From positions 1-64,000 of the forward strand of contig JANQHE010000024.1 in the NCBI GenBank assembly GCA_028282785.1: 64,000 nt of DNA. The letters run 5' to 3'. How positions within the stretch are numbered: position 1 is the first letter of the stretch; each line of letters begins with the position of its first letter. A program made the translations under genes and the position numbers. Shown here in pieces: positions 1 to 7,829 of the stretch. This DNA comes from Bacteroidales bacterium. GTDB lineage: Bacteria > Bacteroidota > Bacteroidia > Bacteroidales > UBA12077. Below the pieces are notes generated by a model. It saw only the letters and a program-made list of their open reading frames with translations, searched no databases and was not told the DNA's origin.

Positions 1-219
1 CTCATCGGAAAAATCTGTTGCTAAAAGTTTATACGCATTTAGGGCAAGTACTTTCGAATAAGTTCCGTTACCACAACCTAACTCCAACGTATTTTTCAGG
101 TTTTTTTGCTCTGAGATTTTATTTAATATCAGATGCATATCTTTTTTACCAACAACGTAATTGTTACGTTCTTCAAAATCACTGGCAAAACGCGACCAAT
201 ATATTTCTTTTTGCATCAT
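1..219 (-). CDS. Class I SAM-dependent methyltransferase, N-terminal part
   Basis: The gene begins at an ATG at 219 and runs off the left edge of the window, so only 73 residues are visible. Motif I of class I SAM-dependent methyltransferases, LELGCGNG, lies at residues 45-52, followed by the motif II-like LLATDF near residue 65-70. This predicts a soluble cytoplasmic enzyme; the substrate cannot be read from this part. It follows the ABC transporter gene on the same strand after 65 bp and may be co-transcribed with it. A second ATG directly after the first (at 216) is an equally possible start. Confidence 0.75.
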   Translation of the reverse strand, partial: MMQKEIYWSRFASDFEERNNYVVGKKDMHLILNKISEQKNLKNTLELGCGNGTYSKVLALNAYKLLATDFSDE

Positions 220-280
220 TAACTTTATTATATGTGTGTTATATACAACCAGTTTTCAATTTGTTAATATTATCTCTTTG

Positions 281-300
281 TCAATTATCCATTATCAACT
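281..300 (-). repeat. AT-rich short repeat overlapping an ABC gene's 3' end
   Basis: On the minus strand this reads AGTTGATAATGGATAATTGA. It resembles the repeats flanking the four-helix-bundle gene near 2.04-2.12 kb and 2.49-2.52 kb. It contributes the last codons (VDNG) and the stop of the downstream ABC transporter gene. Low-complexity AT content means chance similarity cannot be excluded for one copy alone. Confidence 0.45.
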
Positions 301-2030
301 ACAACTTGTTTTTTCAGCTTCCAGCCCGTAGTTTTTTGTTGCGTGTTCCAGTAATTTGCATATAATCCTTTGTTATTCAATAATTCTTTATGCGTGCCTT
401 GTTCTGCAATGTTTCCATTTTCTAATACAATTATATTATTGGCATTACGAATGGTTTGCAGCTTATGGGCAATTACTACTACGGTTTTTTCTTTTACCAG
501 TTCCTGTATAGCTTGTTGGATATATATTTCATTTTCGGGGTCGAGCGATGCCGTGGCTTCATCAAGTAAGATTATTGGTGTATCTTTAAGCATGGCACGA
601 GCTATGGAAATGCGTTGCTTTTGTCCGCCGGAAAGATGAGAACCTCCTTCGCCCACCATTGTTTCAATGCCTTTTGGCAGAATGTTTAAGAATTCGGTAA
701 CCTGTGCTTTTTCTGCAACCTGCATTATTTCTTTATAAGAAGCATCAGACTTGCCTATTTTTATATTATTATAAACTGTGTCATCAAAAAGATATACGTC
801 TTGAAATACCTGGCTTATTAATTGATAAACGTTTTGTGGTGACATGTTTTTTACATTGACACCACCAATGTTAACACTGCCTTGCTGTACGTCCCAAAAG
901 CGGGCAATCAGGTTGGCAATGGTAGTTTTTCCTGAGCCGGAAGCTCCTACCAGTGCCGTTAACCCTTTTTCGGGAATGTTGAAACTTACATTTTTCAATA
1001 TTTCCCTGTCGAGATAAGAAAAGGTTACCTCTTTAAATTCAATGTGATATGTGTTGGGAATTTTGTCGTTTCCTTTGTCCTGTAATGGCGATTGTAGTAA
1101 ATCGATGACTCGTTTGAGACTCACATTCATATAGCGCAGAATGGCATAGTCTATCATCAATAATTTAAGTGGCTCATAAAGTTTGTAACCTATTACAAGA
1201 AAAGCAATGAGGGCTGGCATGTCAAGAGTATCCCCCGAAAGACGAAGAAGACCGTAGTAAACCATTAACAGAAAGAAAAGCTCAAAAATCATGAAACTCA
1301 ACAATACAAAAGGACCAGGAACAGCCTCTACACGTATACTGTCTTTGCGCAGCTTTTCAAAAGCCTGTTTTAAAGAAGAAAAACGTTCCCCGGTTTGATT
1401 AAATGCTTTCAAGTGCCTGATGCCAATTACATACTCAATAAATCGACTCCCCGTGCGGTTACGTGATTGGATATGTTCCTGGCTGAGTTTTTTCATAACC
1501 AGGGTCGCCAGTATTACAAACAAGTATGCTAATGGTATGGCTGTCAACAATACTAAAGCTAGTTTCCAATCGGTAATCAAAAGAAATATGGAAAGAAAAA
1601 ATGTGCTGAGAATAGCTCCAAGAATATTAGGCAGAGAGTGCCCCAAGATGGTTTCTATATTGGAAACATCCTGCAATACTATTGAAGCTAAATCACCAGG
1701 TTCGCGTCTTTTATAAAATCCCAGGGACAGTTTTTGTAAGTGATCACCTAACTTGATGCGTAACCGTGATGTCATGTTGTAAATGGAAAGGTTGGTTCTG
1801 ACATATATTTTTCTAGCCAGCAACATTTGCAGGATAAACATAGAAACCATAAAGGCTAATAATTGCCAGATGTAAGTTTTATTCGGGATTTCTTTGAACA
1901 GTTCCCAGATTATTAATAGCAATATTCCTGTCGGAGCTGCCAGTAAAAGACCATGCAGGAATTCTCCGGCTATAACTTTGTTTAACCTTATTTTTGTTAA
2001 TTTAAAAAGGGACAGCATATTTTTTAACAT
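285..2030 (-). CDS. ABC transporter half-subunit (permease-ATPase fusion), second of a pair
   Basis: A 581-residue exporter-fold half-transporter: a six-helix membrane domain in about the first 310 residues, then an ATPase domain. It carries Walker A GASGSGKTT, signature LSGGQKQR, Walker B IILLDEATAS with the catalytic Glu, and the H-loop His in VVIAHK. It lies downstream of the MATE gene, a second ABC half-transporter and a small four-helix-bundle gene, so the two ABC proteins probably form a heterodimer. The TetR regulator and the TonB receptor/DUF4374 pair nearby suggest a siderophore or related molecule. Exporter-fold pairs can also import (mycobacterial IrtAB), so direction is not decided. 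The last residues VVVDNG come from a short repeat. M5 is an alternative start. Confidence 0.88.
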   Translation of the reverse strand: MLKNMLSLFKLTKIRLNKVIAGEFLHGLLLAAPTGILLLIIWELFKEIPNKTYIWQLLAFMVSMFILQMLLARKIYVRTNLSIYNMTSRLRIKLGDHLQKLSLGFYKRREPGDLASIVLQDVSNIETILGHSLPNILGAILSTFFLSIFLLITDWKLALVLLTAIPLAYLFVILATLVMKKLSQEHIQSRNRTGSRFIEYVIGIRHLKAFNQTGERFSSLKQAFEKLRKDSIRVEAVPGPFVLLSFMIFELFFLLMVYYGLLRLSGDTLDMPALIAFLVIGYKLYEPLKLLMIDYAILRYMNVSLKRVIDLLQSPLQDKGNDKIPNTYHIEFKEVTFSYLDREILKNVSFNIPEKGLTALVGASGSGKTTIANLIARFWDVQQGSVNIGGVNVKNMSPQNVYQLISQVFQDVYLFDDTVYNNIKIGKSDASYKEIMQVAEKAQVTEFLNILPKGIETMVGEGGSHLSGGQKQRISIARAMLKDTPIILLDEATASLDPENEIYIQQAIQELVKEKTVVVIAHKLQTIRNANNIIVLENGNIAEQGTHKELLNNKGLYANYWNTQQKTTGWKLKKQVVVDNG

Positions 2031-2040
2031 AATATCTTTT

Positions 2041-2117
2041 AATTAATAGTTAATAGTGGATAATGGACAATTGGTACGGAAGGGTTATTAATTATCCATT
2101 GTATATTGTCAATTATT
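2041..2117. repeat. Opposed AT-rich repeats downstream of the S23-type gene
   Basis: Two repeat-like stretches face each other: 2047-2072 (TAGTGGATAATGGACAATT core, plus strand) and 2089-2117 (minus strand AATTGACAATATACAATGG core). The arms TGGATAAT (near 2056) and ATTATCCA (near 2092) can pair as a hairpin. The last codons of the adjacent small gene (AACAATGGATAG, encoding NNG and stop) look like part of the same repeat. With the copy at 2489-2522 this frames the small gene on both sides. Confidence 0.55.
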
Positions 2118-2474
2118 CTATCCATTGTTTTTCGAAGTTTTTACAATTGAGATAAGCATTTTTAGAAGTTCAACTGCATCTTTACTAATCGAATCATAAG
2201 CGTTTGCCTGAATGTATTCTGTTTTATATAGCAACACAAGCCAGTATTCTGTTTCATTGGCTTCTTTTAAGGCAATCGACATTTTATGAATAAAGTCTGC
2301 CTTACTCTGAGCATGCTCCGCTTCACGAATTAAAGCTCCTATTGAAGTCCCCGAGCGAAGAAGTTGTTTAGAAAGGACGAATTCTTTCTTTTCGTCCTGA
2401 AGATATTTAAACATCTGCACTACTCTTATTGCAAACGAAAATGATTTATCCTTTATGATATTATTTTCTTTCAT
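2118..2474 (-). CDS. Four-helix-bundle protein, S23/23S-rRNA intervening-sequence family
   Basis: A 118-residue, mostly helical protein. The family features are visible: an N-terminal SFAIRVVQMFKYL helix, then VLSKQLLRSGTSIGALIREAEHAQS, then ALKEANETEYWLVLL. These match the small S23-type four-helix-bundle proteins first found inside 23S rRNA intervening sequences and common as free-standing genes in Bacteroidota. Their molecular role is not established. The gene sits between the two ABC half-transporter genes and is bracketed by short AT-rich repeats, which looks like insertion into an existing operon. It has no evident connection to transport. It starts at an ATG 12 bp after the stop of the upstream ABC gene. 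Confidence 0.85.
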   Translation of the reverse strand: MKENNIIKDKSFSFAIRVVQMFKYLQDEKKEFVLSKQLLRSGTSIGALIREAEHAQSKADFIHKMSIALKEANETEYWLVLLYKTEYIQANAYDSISKDAVELLKMLISIVKTSKNNG

Positions 2475-2486
2475 GTTTAATCTATT

Positions 2487-4268
2487 TTAATTACCCATTA
2501 TCAATTGTTCATTGTTAATTATTTCGAACTCTTTTGCCCTTTTGTGTGCATTCCACATTTTGTTGTATAGCTTACTTGCTTCAAGCAATTCGCTGTGCGT
2601 GCCAATGGCATCCGCTTTCCCGTTATTGAGCACAACTATCTGATCGACTTCGGCTATGGTTGATAAACGATGGGCAATAACAACAATGGTTTTATCCTGT
2701 ATTATTTCACTGAAAGCCTGCATGATAAGGTGTTCATTTTCCGGGTCACTAAAAGCGGTTGCCTCATCAAGTATCAATACTTTTGGGTCTTTTAGTACGA
2801 CACGAGCCAATTGGATGCGTTGTTGTTCACCACCGCTCAAATGAACTCCCTTATCACCAAATTTAGTATCGTATTCATCGGGTAGTTTCATAATGAAATC
2901 ATGACAGCGTGCAATTTTTGCTGCAGCTTTGACTTCTTCCAGGCTTTTGTTGCTACCCATGCGGATGTTATCATAAAAACTCTGGAAAAACATCATGTTA
3001 TCCTGGAAAACAAAGCCAATATTCTCCATCAGTTTTTCAGCTTTAAAATCATTGATGTTGATACCACCTAAACTAATACTTCCATTTTTTACATCGTAAA
3101 AACGTGCGATAAGCTGACCGGCGGTTGATTTTCCTGAACCTGAAGGTCCAACGAGCGCCGTTATGCTTCCCTGCGGTACTTTAAAACTCAGGTCTTTCAG
3201 TACTTCTGTGCCTTCAACATATGAAAAGTCCACATTTTTGAATTCAACAGAAAAATCATCGGGTTTTGCTGCTTTACCGTATTGCTGTTCCTCCACTTCA
3301 AATAAAATTTCATCGATGCGTTTAACACCGTGGTTGATAATACTTATTTGAGGTCCCAGGCTCATGAGCGCAAATACCGGCCTTACAAAGCCTACGCCAA
3401 GTATCAGGAATAAGAAGAAAACGGGAAGTGTTAAGCTATTAGTAAAGTAAAATAGTAAACCTACAGCTAACAATGGTAACAAGGCATTGTTCAGAAAACT
3501 AATCAGCATACCCCAAACACTAGCTGATATTTTTGTCCATCTTTCTACAAATGTGTTGTATTCATCAACTTTAGAGCTATACTTATTAAATGCTCTGGCC
3601 GATTGTCCAAAAATTTTCATTACAGGCATAGCTCTTACAAATTCAACAATCCCAGCATTCATGTCTTCGAGCGAACTGTGATATTTTTTCATAATTGCTT
3701 TGGCTTTGGGGGTTGCAAAAGCGAAGAATACTACAATCATAACTATTGCCAGGGGGACAAAAGTAATTAATGACAACCGCCAGTCGATGGTAAACAAAAA
3801 TATAAGCATCATGGTTGGAAGTGCAATAGCTTTTATCGAATCCGGAATACCATGGGCAATAAAGGTTTCGATTCGTTCAACATCATCGGCTAGTATTTTT
3901 TTTAACGAGCCTGAACTCCTCTTTCCTACATATCCCATGGGCATTTTACCCAACTTATCAGCAATTTTACAACGCAATTCGTATAAAATGTTGAAGGCAG
4001 CAATATGCGATGCCATACCGGAAGCATACATTAGTACAAAAGAGCCTGATATGGCTAAGAAAGCCCAAACCAGCCACTTACTAATTTCTCCCGCAGAAAT
4101 ACCTATAGTCAGTAATTCTTTCAGAATATAATACACTAAAGCATAAGGTACCAGTGTTAGTACTGCATGAACAATTGCGAGAAGTCCTGACAGGAACAGT
4201 AAACCTTTACGCTTGCCAGCGATTTCGAGCAAACGGGCTATTCCGGATTTTTGTTTCTGTTTTTTCAT
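2487..4268 (-). CDS. ABC transporter half-subunit (permease-ATPase fusion), first of a pair
   Basis: A 593-residue exporter-fold half-transporter with membrane helices in about residues 15-310 and an ATPase domain behind. Visible motifs are Walker A GPSGSGKST, signature LSGGEQQR, Walker B VLILDEATAF with catalytic Glu, and H-loop VVIAHRLST, so the site is intact. It follows the MATE gene after 35 bp and precedes the second half-transporter, so a heterodimer is likely. The tail NNEQLIMGN is encoded by the short repeat that borders the four-helix-bundle gene, which means the original stop codon was replaced. The substrate is inferred only from context (siderophore-type locus under a TetR regulator). 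Confidence 0.88.
   Translation of the reverse strand: MKKQKQKSGIARLLEIAGKRKGLLFLSGLLAIVHAVLTLVPYALVYYILKELLTIGISAGEISKWLVWAFLAISGSFVLMYASGMASHIAAFNILYELRCKIADKLGKMPMGYVGKRSSGSLKKILADDVERIETFIAHGIPDSIKAIALPTMMLIFLFTIDWRLSLITFVPLAIVMIVVFFAFATPKAKAIMKKYHSSLEDMNAGIVEFVRAMPVMKIFGQSARAFNKYSSKVDEYNTFVERWTKISASVWGMLISFLNNALLPLLAVGLLFYFTNSLTLPVFFLFLILGVGFVRPVFALMSLGPQISIINHGVKRIDEILFEVEEQQYGKAAKPDDFSVEFKNVDFSYVEGTEVLKDLSFKVPQGSITALVGPSGSGKSTAGQLIARFYDVKNGSISLGGININDFKAEKLMENIGFVFQDNMMFFQSFYDNIRMGSNKSLEEVKAAAKIARCHDFIMKLPDEYDTKFGDKGVHLSGGEQQRIQLARVVLKDPKVLILDEATAFSDPENEHLIMQAFSEIIQDKTIVVIAHRLSTIAEVDQIVVLNNGKADAIGTHSELLEASKLYNKMWNAHKRAKEFEIINNEQLIMGN
2489..2522 (-). repeat. AT-rich repeat encoding an ABC protein's C-terminal tail
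   Basis: The minus strand reads ATAATTAACAATGAACAAT then TGATAATGGGTAATT. It supplies the final codons (INNEQLIMGN) and stop of the upstream ABC transporter and ends just before the four-helix-bundle start codon at 2474. It is the same kind of unit as the stretches at 2047-2117 and 281-300. Confidence 0.6.
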
Positions 4269-4303
4269 TAAGTTATATTCTTTATTTAATTGATATTTTA
4301 TTT

Positions 4304-5701
4304 TTAGCTATTGGTTTGGTTTACTATCATTTTTCCAAATAACTTTCTTATTATTAGCACTATCCATATTGTCAAGATAATGTCGATTAGAGTGGAACCA
4401 TAGTATACCCAGTTGGTACCAAAGAAACGTGGCAATAAAAGCATTACGGGGATGTAGAAAATTACCTGACGAACTATTCCAATTATAGTTCCGTATTTAC
4501 CTTCATTAATAGCGGGGAAAAATGTAAGCGCCATAAATATGATTGGGAGCAATGGCAATATCAACATGTATATCCTGAAATTTAATAAATCGTTAACCGT
4601 GAAGTTCATATCAGGTAAAGCCATCCGAAGTGAGGCTTCAGGGAAGATAGTCATGAGTATCCAAAAAGGAAAAACAATATAAAAGCCTGTTTTGGAAAAC
4701 AGTATAAAACTTTGTTTTACTTTATCGTACTGTTTAGCTCCAAAATTTATGCCTGCAATGGGCTGTAAGGCACGCATGAGACCAAATAGAGGTGTCATAA
4801 GGAACAATAATATACGGTTGGCAGCAGCAAAAAAAGCAAGATCCTTATCAGTGCCATAACTGTTTAAAGCATTAAAAACTACAATAGCTTGCAAAAGAGC
4901 CATGATACTCATAATAAAACCGGGCATCCCGAGTGATAGAATGGATTTAAAAACTACTTTATCGAATTTCAACTGGGTGATATTGGCGAGAAAAGAGGCT
5001 TTCCCACGTTTAAAATAACGATAACCGACTACGCTGTAAATCAGCATACCAATGTTTGTTGCCCAGGCTGCACCGGAAACTCCCATATTGAATACAGCAA
5101 TAAACAAGGGGGTGAGCATAACATTAACAATAAGGCCATAACTCATCATAATGGCTGCTTCTTTCATTTTACCTTCACCCCGGATAACAAGGTTAAGTCC
5201 CAATCCATACACCCAGAATATGGAACCTATAAGAGTAACTTTAAAATATGCTGTCCCTTCCTGAAGGATTTCACCTCGTCCGCCCATCATTTTTATGAGT
5301 GGTTCGGCAAAAATATAAGCTGGTACAGCAAATATTATCGTGCTAGAAAGCATTAAAACAGTTGCATTACCTAATAATTCTCGTTGGGTATCCTTGTCGT
5401 TGGCTCCTAAGGCAATACTTAATGCAGAAGCTGCTCCTGTTCCTGCCAGGGAACCAAGTCCAAGCATAATACTTGTTAAAGGGTATGCCATTGCTACTCC
5501 TGCCAGGGCTGTCTCGTTCAAAAGCTGGCCGACAAAAACTGTATCGAGAAAAGCATTTAACCCATACAACACCATGGCTATTATGGCAGGCAGGGAAAGT
5601 TTCCACATTACTTGCTTTAAGTTGCCATTAAGTATAAGTTGCTTTTGCTGGTCTTTTATTGTTGCTGTTTCTATTGTATTTTTACGCTTTGAAGTTTTCA
5701 T
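4304..5701 (-). CDS. MATE family multidrug/metabolite efflux transporter
   Basis: A polytopic inner-membrane protein of about 465 residues with twelve predicted helices in two similar halves. The MATE features WKLSLPAIIAMVLYGLNAFLD near residue 32 and GAAWATNIG in the middle are visible. MATE proteins export cationic or metabolite substrates using Na+ or H+ gradients. The ATG at 5701 is preferred to the TTG two codons upstream. A palindromic TetR-type operator lies 27-47 bp upstream, in the 48-bp gap after the tetR stop. The gene leads the MATE-ABC-S23-ABC group. In a locus that also imports an iron chelate, it could export the chelator, its breakdown product or a toxic analogue; that is inference. 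Confidence 0.88.
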   Translation of the reverse strand: MKTSKRKNTIETATIKDQQKQLILNGNLKQVMWKLSLPAIIAMVLYGLNAFLDTVFVGQLLNETALAGVAMAYPLTSIMLGLGSLAGTGAASALSIALGANDKDTQRELLGNATVLMLSSTIIFAVPAYIFAEPLIKMMGGRGEILQEGTAYFKVTLIGSIFWVYGLGLNLVIRGEGKMKEAAIMMSYGLIVNVMLTPLFIAVFNMGVSGAAWATNIGMLIYSVVGYRYFKRGKASFLANITQLKFDKVVFKSILSLGMPGFIMSIMALLQAIVVFNALNSYGTDKDLAFFAAANRILLFLMTPLFGLMRALQPIAGINFGAKQYDKVKQSFILFSKTGFYIVFPFWILMTIFPEASLRMALPDMNFTVNDLLNFRIYMLILPLLPIIFMALTFFPAINEGKYGTIIGIVRQVIFYIPVMLLLPRFFGTNWVYYGSTLIDIILTIWIVLIIRKLFGKMIVNQTNS

Positions 5702-5727
5702 TATCAATATATCGTATTTTTAAAAAA

Positions 5728-5748
5728 GAACAATGTTCAGAATTGTTC
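5728..5748. promoter_or_regulatory. TetR-type operator upstream of the MATE gene
   Basis: Positions 5728-5734 and 5742-5748 form the inverted repeat GAACAAT-N7-ATTGTTC, with an embedded GAACA-A-TGTTC dyad at 5728-5738. The site lies between the tetR stop and the MATE start. The same half-sites recur at 6372-6382 and 10250-10270, which supports a single regulator. Confidence 0.75.
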
Positions 5749-5755
5749 AAAAAAA

Positions 5756-6367
5756 TTATACTTTCATTATCTTTTTCCATCCGGCAGTACCGAATTCCAT
5801 AAATTCCGAAATGAATTTTTTAATTACTTCATTACTTAAGTCGTGCGATACAATCTCGCCAATTATGCTAAACCACCATGAACTCATGGTATGAAGAAAG
5901 AATTCGGATATATCCGAATTGATATAAGGATATTTTTCTTTCATTTTATCAATGTATTCTACCCCGGCTTTTGTATGTCGGTCTGTGTATTCATCCCTGA
6001 AATTCTCAAAGCTTGAACCATATGATTTAAAAAACAAAAGATTTAATTCATCCTTATAATTGATAATTAGTTCAAGGTATTGGTTAATATGTTTTATTTG
6101 ATGTTTATCTGATGTAAAATAGTCTATGGTAATATTTTTGGGATTATTATGTTCTAACATTAGCTTATCCAATTCATTAGTAAGAGGAGCAAGGACCTCA
6201 ATAAAAATCTCATTTTTATCCTTAAAATAATTATAGATATTGCTTAATCCAACCTTAGATTTTTTAGCAATAGTACGCATATTAGAATCTTTAAAACCCT
6301 TGTTAAGGAATTCTTCTCGTGCTGCAATCAATACGTTTTTTTTTATATCGTCTTTTTGTATCTGCAT
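5756..6367 (-). CDS. TetR/AcrR family transcriptional repressor
   Basis: About 203 residues. The N-terminal helix-turn-helix reads IAAREEFLNKGFKDSNMRTI then GLSNIYNYFKDKNEIF, the classic TetR DNA-binding domain; the C-terminal half is an all-helical ligand and dimer domain. An upstream ATG at 6457 would extend the protein by 30 residues, but the operator-like palindrome at 6372-6382 falls inside that extension, so the ATG at 6367 (MQIQKDD) is preferred. Operators in front of its own gene, the MATE/ABC group and the TonB receptor/DUF4374 pair imply autorepression and repression of import and export genes. The ligand is unknown; an iron chelate is a reasonable guess. Confidence 0.88.
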   Translation of the reverse strand: MQIQKDDIKKNVLIAAREEFLNKGFKDSNMRTIAKKSKVGLSNIYNYFKDKNEIFIEVLAPLTNELDKLMLEHNNPKNITIDYFTSDKHQIKHINQYLELIINYKDELNLLFFKSYGSSFENFRDEYTDRHTKAGVEYIDKMKEKYPYINSDISEFFLHTMSSWWFSIIGEIVSHDLSNEVIKKFISEFMEFGTAGWKKIMKV

Positions 6368-6371
6368 AAAA

Positions 6372-6382
6372 GAACAATGTTC
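6372..6382. promoter_or_regulatory. TetR-type operator in front of tetR
   Basis: A perfect 5-1-5 dyad, GAACA-A-TGTTC, lies 4 bp upstream of the preferred tetR start codon. It matches the half-sites at 5728-5748 and 10250-10270, consistent with autoregulation. Confidence 0.7.
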
Positions 6383-6547
6383 GTTAATACAAATTAACAT
6401 ATTAAAATACTTGATAGCAATACCTAAATGTTGTGATTTTAAGTAAGTATAGCCCATACCAAAGTATTACCGGGATGAGCTATATACCTAGTTTTCTAAG
6501 CTTTATTAAATAGAATAATATTTGAATACTTCTGATATTTTTTATTA

Positions 6548-7765
6548 TTAATACATTTCGCCAAAATGACGAAATGCCATAGGCATTCCTGTGGTTTTAA
6601 TAATTGCACTTGAACTAGCTTCACCTGTTGTAATATCATAGGTGTAAAATCCATTATCATTATCAGTAGTAAGCCCAAACATTATTTTATTATTATAAAT
6701 ACCCACAGAATTGTAGGAATTGCTGCGAGGAAGGCCAAGCTTTTTTATAGTTTTAGTATATAAGTCAATTTCTGCTGCTATACATACACGGTCTTCAAGA
6801 TAACTTACGGGATTACCCCAGTAAGCTGGAATTATAAGCGTGGCATATAGTTTGCCTCCGCCTGCATATTGCACAAAACAAAACATGTTTGAAAAATTAC
6901 TTTCTCCCTCAATAGCAGCATCGTTTAGTACAAAGTTGTAACTATCGTCAAATACTGTTTCTCCCGAATTTATTCTAAGTATTCCTGCTTTATGCCCGGG
7001 TTGAGCACCAAAAGCTCCCATAGTAATTAAATAAATATCATTGTTTTCATCAACAAATATTTGCTTACAGTCTATAGGCCTTGTTGCTTGGGACATGCCG
7101 GTTGTTTCTTCTGTAATCATTTTTTCTACCTCGTCTGTTGCCGTATTTATAATAAGTACATCAGATTTAGCTCTGTCAGTAGCAGCATAATACCCACCAA
7201 CCATCTGGTTTAGAGCAACATATAATTTACCATCTCTGATAACCATTTGTGAAGGGTCCGGGCAGCCGTCTCCAACAGCATATGCTGATATATCAATTTC
7301 ACCTGTTTTTGTCATGGTGGATGGGTTGATAATTAGTATTTTGGCCCTACCCATAATTGAAACATAAGCTTTTGTTGAGCTTTGAAGCACAATAGCAGTT
7401 GCAGCAGAATTATCGTCTAAGCTAAGTTGGCCTGTTTCTTGAAGCTCTTTATCGGCATTGCGTGTGTATTTCCTTATCAGGTTACTTTCAGCAAAAGGCA
7501 GAATAAAAATATCTTCTCCTCTCATCACAAATTGATCACTCATAGTAAAAGGAAAGGCTACTGAATTGTCATAAGTTGCAGGTGTTAGATCTTCTATTAA
7601 CTGCAAATATGTAGTACCAGACATACCATCAGGGCTTGTTATAACAGAAGCTAATGCTATTTCTCCTTTGGCTACGGATTCGTTGGGATCATCCTCTTCG
7701 CATGAAATGAAAACCGTACTTGTTAGTATGAAAAATGCAATTGAACGTAAAAGAAATGTATTCAT
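6548..7765 (-). CDS. DUF4374 surface lipoprotein, XusB-like siderophore-binding protein
   Basis: A 405-residue lipoprotein with signal peptide and lipobox ending at Cys22 (TVFISCEEDD). The rest is beta-rich and propeller-like, with repeated short strands and turns. DUF4374 lipoproteins pair with TonB receptors in Bacteroidota; XusB of Bacteroides thetaiotaomicron, which captures foreign siderophores at the surface, is the described relative I have in mind. The gene follows its TonB receptor after 64 bp in the same transcription unit, upstream of tetR. No PepSY-type inner-membrane partner (XusC) is in the window. The family call is good; ferric-siderophore ligand is by analogy. Confidence 0.75.
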   Translation of the reverse strand: MNTFLLRSIAFFILTSTVFISCEEDDPNESVAKGEIALASVITSPDGMSGTTYLQLIEDLTPATYDNSVAFPFTMSDQFVMRGEDIFILPFAESNLIRKYTRNADKELQETGQLSLDDNSAATAIVLQSSTKAYVSIMGRAKILIINPSTMTKTGEIDISAYAVGDGCPDPSQMVIRDGKLYVALNQMVGGYYAATDRAKSDVLIINTATDEVEKMITEETTGMSQATRPIDCKQIFVDENNDIYLITMGAFGAQPGHKAGILRINSGETVFDDSYNFVLNDAAIEGESNFSNMFCFVQYAGGGKLYATLIIPAYWGNPVSYLEDRVCIAAEIDLYTKTIKKLGLPRSNSYNSVGIYNNKIMFGLTTDNDNGFYTYDITTGEASSSAIIKTTGMPMAFRHFGEMY

Positions 7766-7829
7766 AATAATATGTTTTAATTAATATTTATTTGTTATTG
7801 TTAAATTTTATATTAATACTAAAATCTTA

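Noticed and set aside
3700-4131. 143-codon open frame on the plus strand
   Set aside because: It is antisense to the ABC transporter membrane domain and has no recognisable protein features.
5340-5723. 127-codon open frame on the plus strand
   Set aside because: Antisense shadow of the MATE gene and its operator region.
6368-6457. 30-residue N-terminal extension of the TetR protein
   Set aside because: It would contain the operator palindrome at 6372-6382 and is not typical of the family.
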